DNA of 64,000 nt, taken from positions 141,550 through 205,549 of the forward strand of contig JAEZJG010000023.1 of NCBI GenBank assembly GCA_023415795.1. Direction: 5' to 3'. The position numbers and the translations under genes were made by a program. The number at the start of each line of letters is the position of its first letter. Position 1 is the first letter of the stretch. The notes under the pieces were generated by a model that saw only the letters and a program-made list of their open reading frames with translations, did no database searches and was not told where the DNA came from. Shown one piece after another: positions 42,465 through 51,665 of the stretch. This DNA comes from Bacillota bacterium. GTDB lineage: Bacteria > Bacillota > Clostridia > Christensenellales > SZUA-584.

Positions 42465-42922
42465 AAATTGAGAGGCTGGAGAAAACGCGCATCGCGTATA
42501 TCCGCTATGTAGGACCGTACGCAGGGGATGAGAAGCTGTTTGAGGGGCTGTTTGGACGGCTGGGCGCGTGGGCGGGACCGCGCGGTGTGGATTTGGGCAC
42601 CACCTATGTGATCTACCACGACAACCCGAGCGTGACGGAGGAACAAAAGCTGCGGCTGGATGTGTGTGTGCCCATCGGTGAGGACACAGAGGTGTCGGGC
42701 GAGGTGTGCGAGGGCGAGCTTTTGGGCGGACTCTATGGCGTGGGGCATTTTGTGTTGGGCTCAGAGGAATATGGCGCGGCATGGGCGTACATGTACAGTG
42801 AGTGGCTGCCACAAAGCGGCTACCGTGTGGCGGATGCAGCAGCGTTTGAACGCTACAGCGGCGGCTGCGGCGAAGACGGGCGTATGCCGGTGGATATCTG
42901 CATGCCGCTGGAAGCTATTTAG
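42452..42922 (+). pseudogene. GyrI-like effector domain, shifted out of frame from the AraC domain
   Basis: From 42452 in the -1 frame relative to the AraC part, the sequence reads EPEVKIERLEKTRIAYIRYV, then GPYAGDEKLFEGLF and a long GyrI-like (AraC effector/SOUL-type) domain ending MPVDICMPLEAI. There is no in-frame start codon before this domain except a late ATG at 42587. An AGGAGG site (42438-42443) precedes an out-of-frame ATG at 42450; one extra base just after that ATG would give a normal start MxPEVKIERLE. Either a one-base deletion or a sequencing error is the simplest cause. Confidence 0.65.
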
Positions 42923-42935
42923 GCTGTGAATGGTC

Positions 42936-42974
42936 AAAAAACGGCGGGTGCTAACTGAATAGCCCCGCCGTTTT
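42936..42974 (+). terminator. Terminator of the AraC/GyrI region
   Basis: AAAACGGCGGG (42937-42947) and CCCGCCGTTTT (42964-42974) form a perfect eleven-base stem ending in TTTT. Confidence 0.8.
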
Positions 42975-42992
42975 AAGTTAACGGAGAAGTGA

Positions 42993-43178
42993 ATGCGTTT
43001 TAAGGTGTTCGCAAACGGACTGAACGTACGCAATAGAGTGACCATCATGTCAAAATGCAAGCAGATACTGTGTGAAAGCGAAGTGGATGCTGTCATCTGT
43101 GAATATCTGATGACGGTGTGTGAGTGGCACAGCGCATACAAAAACGGCGGAGCGCTGTGCCCCGCCGCTGATATGTGA
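42993..43178 (+). CDS. Possible 61-residue ORF, doubtful
   Basis: ATG 42993 has a good GGAG site six bases upstream. The product is 61 residues with four cysteines and no recognisable domain. Its 3' end encodes the hairpin that looks like the maf terminator on the other strand (43140-43167), which speaks against it being a real gene. Confidence 0.22.
   Translation: MRFKVFANGLNVRNRVTIMSKCKQILCESEVDAVICEYLMTVCEWHSAYKNGGALCPAADM
43140..43167 (-). terminator. Terminator of the rnf-maf unit
   Basis: On the minus strand CGGCGG and CCGCCG enclose eleven bases and are followed by TTTTT; it lies 18 bases after the maf stop. Confidence 0.78.
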
Positions 43179-43184
43179 CTTAAG

Positions 43185-43760
43185 TCAGATGCTTTTCAGC
43201 AGATTATATAACCGATTGAGCGGCAGTCCCATCACATTGAAGAAGCAGCCGTCGATGCCGGTGATGTATTTACCGCCATAGCCCTGAATGCCGTACGCAC
43301 CCGCCTTATCCATCGGTTCTCCTGTTGAGATGTACTCTCTTATCTCGCCGTCCGACAGGGCACAGAACGTGACCTGCGTGGACTCCACCAGCGTTTGAGT
43401 CTTGCTGTTGCTGACCACCGCGACGCCGGTGTAAACGGTGTGTGTGCGCCCGGACAGCAGCTTCAGCATGGCTGCGGCTTCCGCCGCATCAGCGGGCTTG
43501 CCCAGCACCTGAGCATCCACCGCCACCAGCGTATCCGCGCCGATGACGAGGGCATCCGGATACTTCGCGGCGATGTCCGCTGCTTTGTCTGCCGCCAGCT
43601 TTTCCACCTGCTGTGCGGGGAAACCAAAGGCGACCTCCTCAATGCCGCTGGGAATCACATCAAACTCCGGCAGTATGTACGCCAGCAGTTCGCGGCGTCG
43701 CGGCGAGCCGGAAGCAAGTATTATCCGCTTGCCGCCCAGCTTATCAGACAGCACAGACAT
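43185..43760 (-). CDS. maf: Maf family nucleotide pyrophosphatase
   Basis: A 191-residue protein from ATG 43760. Family motifs are IILASGSPRRRELLAYI, GADTLVAVDAQVLGKPAD and GYGGKYITGIDGCFFNVMGLP. Maf proteins hydrolyse non-canonical nucleoside triphosphates and affect septum formation. The start overlaps the end of rnfB by 17 bases. Maf after rnfB is a known arrangement in Clostridia. The more upstream TTG-type start at 43814 would overlap rnfB further. Confidence 0.92.
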   Translation of the reverse strand: MSVLSDKLGGKRIILASGSPRRRELLAYILPEFDVIPSGIEEVAFGFPAQQVEKLAADKAADIAAKYPDALVIGADTLVAVDAQVLGKPADAAEAAAMLKLLSGRTHTVYTGVAVVSNSKTQTLVESTQVTFCALSDGEIREYISTGEPMDKAGAYGIQGYGGKYITGIDGCFFNVMGLPLNRLYNLLKSI

Positions 43761-44568
43761 TGTCGTTACGCTCGTTGTTGATGGCAATAGAGCCCTTGGG
43801 GCATACGCCCACACACACGCCGCAGCCGGTGCATTTGTCGTAATCGATATGCGGCAGGTTGTCGCTCATCGTGATTGCACCCTCGGGGCACTTCTTGGCG
43901 CACAGCCCGCACGCAATGCAACCCGCCTTGCAGATGGCCGCTGCCGCCTTGCCCTTTTCTGTTGTGCGGCAGGCAATGAATACGTTGCGGCTCTTTGGCA
44001 TTACGGATATGACGTGCTTGGGGCAAACCGCTTCGCACTTGGCGCAGCCGGTGCAAAGACTTTCGTCCACCGCTGCTATGCCCTTATCGCTGAGGTAGAT
44101 TGCGCCGAAGGGGCACACCTTACCGCAGGTTAAAAGACCCACGCAGCCAAACGCGCACGCCGAGGGCCCTCCTGCCAGCTGTGCGGCAGCGCGGCAGTCG
44201 TGAATGCCCGTATATGTGTATTTGGAGATGCAGTTCTCTGAATCACCATGACAGCGCACGCGCGCCACCTTCTTTTCAGAAGCATCAGCAGACACACCCA
44301 TCAACGCCGATATTGCGTCAAGATTTTCGCAGGATATAGCGACGCAACGGGAAGCGTTTGCTTCGCCGAAAGCAACTGCTTTGGCAAAACCGTCGCAGCC
44401 GGGAATGCCGCAGCCGCCGCAATTGGCACCCGGCAGCAGCTCGCGCACCTGCTCCACCAGCGGATCGGTCTTCACATCAAATATTTTAGAGGCAATCGCA
44501 AGACCCAGCCCCAAAACAAGACCGAGACCGCCCATTACGATCAATGGCCAAATGATTGAATCAAGCAT
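43744..44568 (-). CDS. rnfB: Rnf complex subunit B (ferredoxin-type)
   Basis: A 274-residue protein with an N-terminal membrane anchor, a 4Fe-4S domain (NCGGCGIPGCDGFAKAV) and two pairs of ferredoxin motifs (CTGCAKCEAVCPK, CIACGLCAKKCPE, CTGCGVCVGVCPKG). It accepts electrons from reduced ferredoxin and passes them toward the membrane subunits. Last gene of rnfCDGEAB; its end overlaps maf. A short gap separates it from rnfA. Confidence 0.95.
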   Translation of the reverse strand: MLDSIIWPLIVMGGLGLVLGLGLAIASKIFDVKTDPLVEQVRELLPGANCGGCGIPGCDGFAKAVAFGEANASRCVAISCENLDAISALMGVSADASEKKVARVRCHGDSENCISKYTYTGIHDCRAAAQLAGGPSACAFGCVGLLTCGKVCPFGAIYLSDKGIAAVDESLCTGCAKCEAVCPKHVISVMPKSRNVFIACRTTEKGKAAAAICKAGCIACGLCAKKCPEGAITMSDNLPHIDYDKCTGCGVCVGVCPKGSIAINNERNDNVCAV

Positions 44569-44590
44569 TGTAATGTCCTTTCTGCCCGCT

Positions 44591-45175
44591 TCACACGAGG
44601 CCTTGGAATCCCAGGAACGCCAGAGACATAAGCCCGGAGGAGATCAGAGCAATTGGAAAGTCTTTAAGCGGTTCGGGTATCTTCACCAGCTCCATACGCT
44701 CGCGAATGCCTGCAAACAGCACGATAGCCAGCATGAAACCTAGCGCGCCGCCGGTACCGTTAACGAGCGTCTGTATCAGGTTATAACCTTCATCGATGTT
44801 CAGTATCGCCACACCCAGCACAGCGCAGTTGGTGGTGATGAGCGGCAGGTATATGCCCAGTGCCTGATAGAGCGAGGGTACCATTTTCTGCAACGCCATT
44901 TCCACAAGCTGTACTAATGCTGCAATCACCAGTATGAACACGATGGTCTGCAGATACTCAAGACCAAACGGCACGAGCAGCAAATATTGCACGATCCAGC
45001 AGATGACTGATGCCAGTGCCATAACGAACGTAACCGCGAAGCCCATGCCAAGCGCCGTTTCTACCCGCTTGGAGACACCGATGAAAGGGCAAATGCCAAG
45101 TATGCGGGACAGTACGTAATTGTTGACGAGTATGGAGCTCAATAATATGAGCAGTATGCCTGTAAAGCCATCCAT
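44591..45175 (-). CDS. rnfA: Rnf complex subunit A
   Basis: A 194-residue membrane protein with six helices; NNYVLSRILGICPFIGVS and NCAVLGVAILN are the RnfA/NqrE-type motifs, with the Cys residues that bind an iron-sulfur centre in the membrane. It pairs with RnfE in an antiparallel arrangement that carries electrons across the membrane. It starts two bases after the rnfE stop. Confidence 0.96.
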   Translation of the reverse strand: MDGFTGILLILLSSILVNNYVLSRILGICPFIGVSKRVETALGMGFAVTFVMALASVICWIVQYLLLVPFGLEYLQTIVFILVIAALVQLVEMALQKMVPSLYQALGIYLPLITTNCAVLGVAILNIDEGYNLIQTLVNGTGGALGFMLAIVLFAGIRERMELVKIPEPLKDFPIALISSGLMSLAFLGFQGLV

Positions 45176-45177
45176 GA

Positions 45178-45801
45178 TTAATGCGCTCCTTTCTTCTTTT
45201 GCCGATTAGACACAATTTTGTTGATAAGTCCGATCAGCAGACCCAGTGTGATAAAGCCGCCCGACGGGCTGACCATACCGAGCATCGGCGAGAAATTGTC
45301 ACCGAACAGCGCCGCGCCGAATATCGTCCCGTTGCCCAGCACCTCGCGGATAGCAGCCATGATAATAAGCGCCACGGTAAAACCGATACCGATGCCCACG
45401 CCATCCAGAAACGATGCGCCCACGGAATTCTTATAGGCAAACGCCTCCGCCCTCGCGATAATAATGCAGTTCACCACGATGAGCGGTATGTAGAGCCCCA
45501 GTGCCTTGTCGAGAGCCGGAACAAAAGCCTTGAGGACCAACTGCACGATGGTCACGAATGCCGCAATAATCAGCACGAATGCGGGAATGCGCACCTTTGA
45601 CGGTATAAAGTTACGCAGCAGTGACACGAACACGTTAGAGCCGACCAAAACGAAGGTGGCTGCAAGACCCATGCCGATTCCGTTGATAGCTGCTGTGGTA
45701 ATGGCCAGCGTCGGGCACATGCCAAGCAGCAGTCGGAACGTCGGGTTCTCATTGAACATACCATTATTTAAAATGGCAAGCGGTTTTGTTTTTTCCTTCA
45801 T
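45178..45801 (-). CDS. rnfE: Rnf complex subunit E
   Basis: A 207-residue membrane protein (NPTFRLLLGMCPTLAITTAA, NCIIIARAEAFAYKN) of the RnfE/NqrD family. It carries the counterpart cysteines to RnfA. It overlaps the rnfG stop by four bases. Confidence 0.96.
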   Translation of the reverse strand: MKEKTKPLAILNNGMFNENPTFRLLLGMCPTLAITTAAINGIGMGLAATFVLVGSNVFVSLLRNFIPSKVRIPAFVLIIAAFVTIVQLVLKAFVPALDKALGLYIPLIVVNCIIIARAEAFAYKNSVGASFLDGVGIGIGFTVALIIMAAIREVLGNGTIFGAALFGDNFSPMLGMVSPSGGFITLGLLIGLINKIVSNRQKKKGAH

Positions 45802-46412
45802 TGTGCGCCTCCTGCCAGAGCGGCATAGAATTCACTGACGGTGTTGACGGCATCGGTAATGCCTCTGGTGGTTATTGTTGCACCGGTGATCGCTTGAATG
45901 TCGCTGTCGCCGGGGCTCGACTTTACCACGCTCAACGGGCTTGTTTTACTAAGGAACTGCTCCTGGAACCAAGGTTCCTTGGCCTTGGAGCCCAGACCCG
46001 CCGTCTCCGTGTTGTCGCCCATGATGACACCTTTTATGGTTTCGTCGGCCGCGATGCCAATGGTTAAGTGCAGACCCGAATTGAAACCTTTTGTGACGAC
46101 ACCTGCTGCAATACCGATTTTGTTACCGTCGGCGTCCAGTGCGGAGTAAACGGTATTGATGATGCCATAATCCTCTGAAATATCATCCTGACCGAGCAAC
46201 GACGCCAGAGTCACATCTGGGAGCACGTCGGGATCGTACAGCGCTTCAAAGCTGTTGGCGTCTGGAAAAGCAGCCTTTCGCGCTTCCAATGCCTGAGCTG
46301 CCATTTGCTTGGCAATAGGTTCTGCTGTCACGTAGTTCACAGCGCCCAAGGCGACCGCGGCAACAATGGCAATGATCAGAAGCTTTAGTGTTATCGATAC
46401 TATATTCTTCAT
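45798..46412 (-). CDS. rnfG: Rnf complex subunit G (FMN-binding)
   Basis: A 204-residue protein with one N-terminal membrane helix and an FMN-binding domain. The flavinylation motif is ITGATITTRGITDAV near the C-terminus, in which the second Thr of GATITT is the expected covalent FMN site. It lies on the outer face and transfers electrons between RnfD and the cytoplasmic subunits. The ATG overlaps the rnfD stop (ATGA). Confidence 0.95.
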   Translation of the reverse strand: MKNIVSITLKLLIIAIVAAVALGAVNYVTAEPIAKQMAAQALEARKAAFPDANSFEALYDPDVLPDVTLASLLGQDDISEDYGIINTVYSALDADGNKIGIAAGVVTKGFNSGLHLTIGIAADETIKGVIMGDNTETAGLGSKAKEPWFQEQFLSKTSPLSVVKSSPGDSDIQAITGATITTRGITDAVNTVSEFYAALAGGAQ

Positions 46413-47362
46413 TTTGCTGCCTCCTTAAGTGCAGTGTGACCAAACATCCGCGGCTTGAAGGCTCTGTCGATTAGCGGCACAACAAGGTTCATCAGCAGTA
46501 TGGAGTAGGACACGCCTTCAGGGTAGCCGCCCCACAGGCGTATGACACTGGTCAACACGCCGCAACCCAGTGCAAAGATAACCTTGCCTTTGCCCGACAT
46601 CGGGGATGTGGCATAATCTGTTGCCATGAAGAAAGCCCCCAGCATCAGACCGCCTGCCAGTATGTGATATAGCGCATCGCCAGAAAAGAGACCTTCGGAA
46701 CCGGCGACCCACGTGAATAAAGCCACGGTGGCAATGTAGACGAATGGGATGCGCGGATCGATTACACGACGGATTATCAGGTAAAGACCGCCGATGATGA
46801 GTGCCAATGCGCTGGTCTCGCCGATGCAGCCGCCCACGTTGCCGAGGAACATGTCGAGGTAAGGGCTGGGTGCGCCCGCGCCGGCTACCTTGAGGGCGGC
46901 GAGCGGCGTCGCGGTAGATACCGCGTCCACAGGCATCGTCCATGTGGTCATCTGGGGCGGCCACGATACCATGAGGAAGGCACGCGCAGCCAGCGCCGGA
47001 TTAATGAAATTACATCCCAGCCCGCCAAAGCATTGCTTGACGATGGCAATCGCAAACACTGAGCCGATCACCGGAATGTAAAGCGGAACGGACGGCGGCA
47101 GATTGAGCGCTAGCAGTAAACCCGTTACTGCGGCGCTGCCGTCGCTTATTGTTACCTTCTTCTTCATCAGCAGCTGCAAAACCGCTTCGGCTGCGATGGC
47201 GGACACCACGCTGAGCAGCACCACCAGCAGCGCGGAAAGTCCGAAGAAGACGATGCCGAGCACTGTCGCGGGGAGTAGTGCAATGATGACGTCGCGCATG
47301 ATGCTGCTCGTGGTTTCCGAGGAGCGGACATGCGGCGACGAAGACAAAATGTATTTGTCCAT
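46409..47362 (-). CDS. rnfD: Rnf complex subunit D
   Basis: A 317-residue membrane protein with about nine helices; VDAVSTATPLAALKVAG carries the Thr expected to hold a covalent FMN. RnfD is thought to form the ion channel. ATG 47362 is chosen since GGAGG lies five bases upstream; the TTG at 47374 overlaps that site. Confidence 0.94.
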   Translation of the reverse strand: MDKYILSSSPHVRSSETTSSIMRDVIIALLPATVLGIVFFGLSALLVVLLSVVSAIAAEAVLQLLMKKKVTISDGSAAVTGLLLALNLPPSVPLYIPVIGSVFAIAIVKQCFGGLGCNFINPALAARAFLMVSWPPQMTTWTMPVDAVSTATPLAALKVAGAGAPSPYLDMFLGNVGGCIGETSALALIIGGLYLIIRRVIDPRIPFVYIATVALFTWVAGSEGLFSGDALYHILAGGLMLGAFFMATDYATSPMSGKGKVIFALGCGVLTSVIRLWGGYPEGVSYSILLMNLVVPLIDRAFKPRMFGHTALKEAAK

Positions 47363-47402
47363 GGACACCTCCAAAAAATGAAAACTATTAATACTGTGCC
47401 GG

Positions 47403-48740
47403 CTATTTACTGTTAGCCTTGCGCTTGTTTATGATCTCGCCCTTGGCAAGCCGCATACCTTGCACCAAATGCCGGTTGGCCGGGCAGGTATACGCGCAGC
47501 AGCCGCATTCGATGCAGTCCATCACACCCAACTTCTCAGCGTCTTCAAAACGGTCGTTATCCGACAGTGCATCAAGCAGATAGGGTTGCAGGCCGATGGG
47601 GCACACATAAACGCACTTGGAGCAGCGAATGCAGGCGGCTTCCTCAGCAGGCCTTGCTGTCTTCTCGTCCAGCACCAGTATGCCCGAGGTTCCCTTCATC
47701 ACCGGTGCGTCGATGTTGTACATCGCGATGCCCATCATAGGGCCGCCCGCAATCACCTTTGCGGTATTGCCGGACAAACCGCCCGCATGTGTGATGACAT
47801 ACGAGACCGGCGTGCCGATGCGCACCAGCAGGTTGGACGGTTGCCCCACACTGCCTGTGACAGTCACCACGCGCTCGAACAGGGGCATGCCCTTTTCTAT
47901 CGCCAGAGAGATTTGATAAGCAGTGCCCGCATTGACCACGACGACGCCCACATCCATGGGCAGACCGCCCGAGGGTACCTCGCGTCCTGTGATGGCGTTG
48001 ATCAGCTGCTTCTCCGCGCCTTGCGGGTATTTTACCTTCAGCGCTGCCACATTGATGCTTGTGCCCTTCACAGCCTCCCGCATCGCTGCAATGGCTTCCG
48101 GTTTGTTGTTCTCGATGCCGATCCACGCGTTGCTGACGCCCAGCGCCTTCACCACGGCCTCAAGACCACGCACCACTTCGCCCGCATGCTCCAGCATGAT
48201 GCGGTGATCTGCGGTCAGATAAGGCTCGCATTCCGCGCCGTTAACAATTACGGTATCAATTTTTTTGTCAGCAGGCGGTGAAAGCTTCACGTGCGTGGGA
48301 AACGCCGCGCCGCCCATGCCCACAATCCCTGCGCTTTTAATGGCTTCGATGATCTGCTGCGGCGAAAGGCTCTCCAGCGATCCTTGGCTTTTAATGCTGG
48401 GATGCAGCCTGTCCTCGTGGTCGTTCTCGATCACGATTGCCATGCTCTTCTGACCGGATATATGCGGCCGAAGTTCGATAGCCTTCACCTTGCCGGACAC
48501 GCTGGAAAAGCACGGTACGCTCACGTAACCGCGTTCATCGGCAATGCGCTGACCCATGTCCACAATGTCTCCTACTGCGACGATTGGCGTTGCCGGAGCG
48601 CCAATGTGCTGAGAGAGCGGGATGACCACCTCGTCCGGCACACTGCACCGTTCAATGGGGCGCTCTTCGGTAAAGCGCTTGCCGTGGTGAATGTGCGAAA
48701 GCGGATGGATGCCGCCTCTGAAACTGAATTTGCTTGCCAT
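47403..48740 (-). CDS. rnfC: Rnf complex subunit C (NADH-binding)
   Basis: A 445-residue peripheral subunit. The FMN/NADH domain contains GMGGAAFPTHVK and NGAECEPYLTADHR; a SLBB-like domain and two 4Fe-4S motifs (CIRCSKCVYVCPIG, CIECGCCAYTCPANR) follow. It reduces NAD+ using electrons that entered from ferredoxin, coupling to ion export. ATG 48740 has AAGGAG upstream; the longer 48827 reading begins in the AT-rich promoter region and is rejected. First gene of rnfCDGEAB. Confidence 0.95.
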   Translation of the reverse strand: MASKFSFRGGIHPLSHIHHGKRFTEERPIERCSVPDEVVIPLSQHIGAPATPIVAVGDIVDMGQRIADERGYVSVPCFSSVSGKVKAIELRPHISGQKSMAIVIENDHEDRLHPSIKSQGSLESLSPQQIIEAIKSAGIVGMGGAAFPTHVKLSPPADKKIDTVIVNGAECEPYLTADHRIMLEHAGEVVRGLEAVVKALGVSNAWIGIENNKPEAIAAMREAVKGTSINVAALKVKYPQGAEKQLINAITGREVPSGGLPMDVGVVVVNAGTAYQISLAIEKGMPLFERVVTVTGSVGQPSNLLVRIGTPVSYVITHAGGLSGNTAKVIAGGPMMGIAMYNIDAPVMKGTSGILVLDEKTARPAEEAACIRCSKCVYVCPIGLQPYLLDALSDNDRFEDAEKLGVMDCIECGCCAYTCPANRHLVQGMRLAKGEIINKRKANSK

Positions 48741-48798
48741 ACAGTCTCCTTGAAATAAAATAAAGTAAAAAATTTGCTCTGAGTATTCCCAGAGAGTT

Positions 48799-48827
48799 AT
48801 TATAGCATAAACGAAAATCATTTGCAC
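48799..48827 (-). promoter_or_regulatory. Promoter of the rnf operon
   Basis: On the minus strand a perfect TATAAT (48804-48799) lies 17 bases after GTGCAA (48827-48822), a weak -35. No binding site for Rex or another redox regulator was recognised. Confidence 0.5.
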
Positions 48828-48957
48828 TGTGTAACAGAAAATTTTGATGCAAGAAAAAATACATTATATGGTATGTTTGCAAACGTAAATATCTGCATAT
48901 AAATAGGAAGGTGGTATCAGCCAAAGCTGCAGAGCCATTTTTTGAGTAAACCCGTTA

Positions 48958-48986
48958 TTTACAAAACGGAATGCCTGTGATATGAT
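48958..48986 (+). promoter_or_regulatory. Sigma-A type promoter of rpsO-pnp
   Basis: TTTACA (48958-48963) and TATGAT (48981-48986) with a 17-base spacer precede rpsO by about 95 bases. The rest of the 340-base gap (48741-49079) holds the rnf promoter and AT-rich sequence without an ORF. Confidence 0.65.
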
Positions 48987-49079
48987 AATTTCTGATTTTA
49001 ACCGCTTACAATGTTTGGCGATTGTCCGACGCTTTACATCGTTTGCGGGGGTGCCGAAAAGGCGGGAGGAACATTTAAA

Positions 49080-49343
49080 ATGGATAAGGAAACCAAAGCG
49101 GGCATAATTGCAAAGTTTGCCCAAACCGCAGGCGACACGGGGTCGCCGGAAGTGCAGATCGCACTGCTGTCCCAGCGGATCAACCACTTGAACGACCATT
49201 TGAAGACACATGCGAAGGATCATCACTCGCGCCGCGGTCTGCTGAAAATGGTTGGTAAGCGCAGAGGCTTGCTGGACTATCTTAAGAAGAAAGACATTGA
49301 ACGGTACAGAGAAGTGCTCAAGGGCTTAAACTTAAGAAAGTAA
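49080..49343 (+). CDS. rpsO: 30S ribosomal protein S15
   Basis: An 87-residue protein: MDKETKAGIIAKFAQTAGDT, GSPEVQIALLSQRINHLNDH, KDHHSRRGLLKMVGKRR and YLKKKDIERY, the complete S15 pattern. GGAGG precedes ATG 49080. S15 binds 16S rRNA early in assembly. It is followed by a hairpin and pnp, the usual order. Confidence 0.98.
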   Translation: MDKETKAGIIAKFAQTAGDTGSPEVQIALLSQRINHLNDHLKTHAKDHHSRRGLLKMVGKRRGLLDYLKKKDIERYREVLKGLNLRK

Positions 49344-49349
49344 CAACTG

Positions 49350-49380
49350 ATAGAGCGGGCGACCGCTCTATTATTTGTTC
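49350..49380 (+). terminator. Hairpin between rpsO and pnp (partial terminator or RNase site)
   Basis: ATAGAGCGG and CCGCTCTAT form a perfect nine-base stem with loop GCGA, followed by TATTTGTTCTT. In rpsO-pnp units this position often combines termination and processing. Confidence 0.75.
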
Positions 49381-49465
49381 TTAAATAAAATAAACATGCG
49401 TATAAGCATGGGGCGCTGCGCAGGTGCGCAGGGTTCGGTTAAGGAAAGAAGGAGTAAAGCAAGAC

Positions 49466-51604
49466 ATGGAACACAGAGTATTTAACATGGATGTCGCCGG
49501 CAGAACGCTGACGATCGAGACGGGCAAATTTGCCCAGCAAGCCAATGGCACCTGTCTGGTGCGGTGCGGCGACACGGCAGTGCTGGTAACGGCAACGGCT
49601 TCCAAAACAGCGCGTGCGGGTATCGACTTTTTCCCTCTGAGCGTGGAGTTCGAAGAGAAAATGTATGCCGCAGGCAAGATACCGGGCGGCTTCATCAAGC
49701 GCGAGGGTCGTCCCTCTGAAAGAGCGATTTTAACATCGCGGCTGATTGACAGGCCGATTCGGCCGCTGTTCCCCAAGGGATACTACAACGATGTGCAGGT
49801 GGTCAGCACCGTGCTGTCGGTGGAGCAGGATGTGCCCCCGGCTGTATACGGCATGATCGGCTCGTCGGTGGCGCTGTCCATATCGGATATACCGTTCGCA
49901 GGCCCCACCGCTTCTGTGGTGATCGGCATGGTGGATGGCGAGTACGTGGTCAATCCCGACTCGGCTCAGCGCGACAAGAGCGTACTGGATCTTACCATTT
50001 CCGGCACCAAGGACGCAGTGATGATGGTGGAAGCGGGCGCGAACGAGATCTCTGAGAAGGAGATGCTGGACGCGATACTGCTGGCTCATGAAGAGATCAA
50101 GAAGATCGTCGCGTTCATCGAAGGCATTGTCGCTGAAGTGGGCAAGCCCAAGATGGAAGTGGAAATCTATCACGTAGACGAGACGCTTGAAGCCAAGGTG
50201 CGCGAGTACGCGTTGGACAAGGTGGCTTACAGCATCGATACCAACGAAAGAAGCGTTCGTGAGGAGCGCACGGATGCGATGACTGCAGAAGTTCTCGCTC
50301 ACTTTGCGGAAGAATACCCCGACAGCGCGACAGACATACAGAACGTGCTGTATAGCTTGCGTAAGGAGCTTGTGCGTGACCGCATCATCAACAAGGGCAT
50401 CCGCCCCGACGGCCGCGCGATGACTGAGGTGCGCCCGATATCCGTGGAAGTGGGCTTGTTTGCCCGCACGCATGGCAGCGCGATGTTTACCCGCGGCGAG
50501 ACGCAGGCACTCACGCTGACGACGCTGGGCTCTATCAGCGAGGCGCAGCGCCTGGACGGTATCTCGGATATCGAGGGCAAGCGCTATATGCACCACTACA
50601 ATATGCCGCCGTATTCCACGGGCGAAGCTAAAATGATGCGCAGCACCAGCCGTCGCGAAACGGGCCACGGCGCGTTAGCAGAACGTGCGCTGCTGCCTGT
50701 GCTGCCCAGCGAGGAAGAATTCCCGTATGCGATCCGCACAGTGTCCGAGTGCATCAGCTCCAACGGCTCTACTTCTCAGGCCAGCGTATGCGCCAGCTCC
50801 CTGTCGCTGATGGACGCGGGCGTGCCGCTCAAAGCCCCGGTGGCCGGTGTGGCCATGGGTCTTATCAAGGATGACAACACGGGCAACATTGCGATCCTGA
50901 CAGACATTCAAGGGCTGGAAGATTTCTTCGGCGATATGGACTTCAAGGTGGCGGGTACGTCCAAAGGCATTACCGCTATCCAAATGGACATCAAGATTAA
51001 GGGTATCGACGAGCAGATTCTGACCCGTGCTCTGGCGCAGGCGCACGAAGGCCGCATGCATATACTGGGCAAGATGAACGAAGTGCTGTCCTCTGCACGT
51101 GACAACCTGTCCAAGTATGCGCCGCGTATCTACCAGTTCACCATTGACCCCGAAAAGATCCGCGAGGTTATCGGGTCGGGCGGCAAGGTCATCAACAAGA
51201 TCATTGCGGATACCGGCGTGAAGATTGACATTGAGGACGACGGGCGCGTGTTCATCGTCTCCGCTGACGAAGCCGCTGCCGATCAGGCGCGTGCCGCCAT
51301 CGACGCAATTGTCAAGGACATCGAAGTGGGCAATGTGTACCTCGGCAAAGTGGTTCGCATCATGAACTTCGGCGCGTTTGTGGAACTGGCTCCCGGCAAG
51401 GATGGTCTTGTACATATCTCCAAGCTGTCCAACGAGCACGTGGCAAAGGTCGAAGATGTTGTCAACATCGGCGACGAGATACTCGTGCGCGTCACCGAGA
51501 TCGACAAGCAGGGCCGCGTAAACCTTACGCGCAAGGGTCTGCTGCCTGAGGATCGCAAGAAGGGTGATAAGGGCGAACCCAAAAAGGATGCGCCCACCGA
51601 ATAA
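49466..51604 (+). CDS. pnp: Polynucleotide phosphorylase
   Basis: The 712-residue protein contains two RNase PH domains (GDTAVLVTATAS, FFPLSVEFEEKMYAAGKIPGG; and the later TRGETQALTLTTLGS and RETGHGALAERAL region), then a KH domain (REVIGSGGKVINKIIADTG) and a C-terminal S1 domain (GKVVRIMNFGAFVELAPGKDG). It degrades RNA 3' to 5' by phosphorolysis. ATG 49466 gives the normal MEHRVFNMDVAG start, with GAAGGAG upstream. Confidence 0.98.
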   Translation: MEHRVFNMDVAGRTLTIETGKFAQQANGTCLVRCGDTAVLVTATASKTARAGIDFFPLSVEFEEKMYAAGKIPGGFIKREGRPSERAILTSRLIDRPIRPLFPKGYYNDVQVVSTVLSVEQDVPPAVYGMIGSSVALSISDIPFAGPTASVVIGMVDGEYVVNPDSAQRDKSVLDLTISGTKDAVMMVEAGANEISEKEMLDAILLAHEEIKKIVAFIEGIVAEVGKPKMEVEIYHVDETLEAKVREYALDKVAYSIDTNERSVREERTDAMTAEVLAHFAEEYPDSATDIQNVLYSLRKELVRDRIINKGIRPDGRAMTEVRPISVEVGLFARTHGSAMFTRGETQALTLTTLGSISEAQRLDGISDIEGKRYMHHYNMPPYSTGEAKMMRSTSRRETGHGALAERALLPVLPSEEEFPYAIRTVSECISSNGSTSQASVCASSLSLMDAGVPLKAPVAGVAMGLIKDDNTGNIAILTDIQGLEDFFGDMDFKVAGTSKGITAIQMDIKIKGIDEQILTRALAQAHEGRMHILGKMNEVLSSARDNLSKYAPRIYQFTIDPEKIREVIGSGGKVINKIIADTGVKIDIEDDGRVFIVSADEAAADQARAAIDAIVKDIEVGNVYLGKVVRIMNFGAFVELAPGKDGLVHISKLSNEHVAKVEDVVNIGDEILVRVTEIDKQGRVNLTRKGLLPEDRKKGDKGEPKKDAPTE

Positions 51605-51627
51605 TAACACATATTGAAACCAACATG

Positions 51628-51665
51628 AGCCGCCTGTGACGATATGCCACGGGCGGCTTTTTGCT
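51628..51665 (+). terminator. Terminator of pnp
   Basis: GCCGCCTGTG pairs with CACGGGCGGC (one T-G pair) and is followed by TTTTTGCTTT. Confidence 0.88.
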
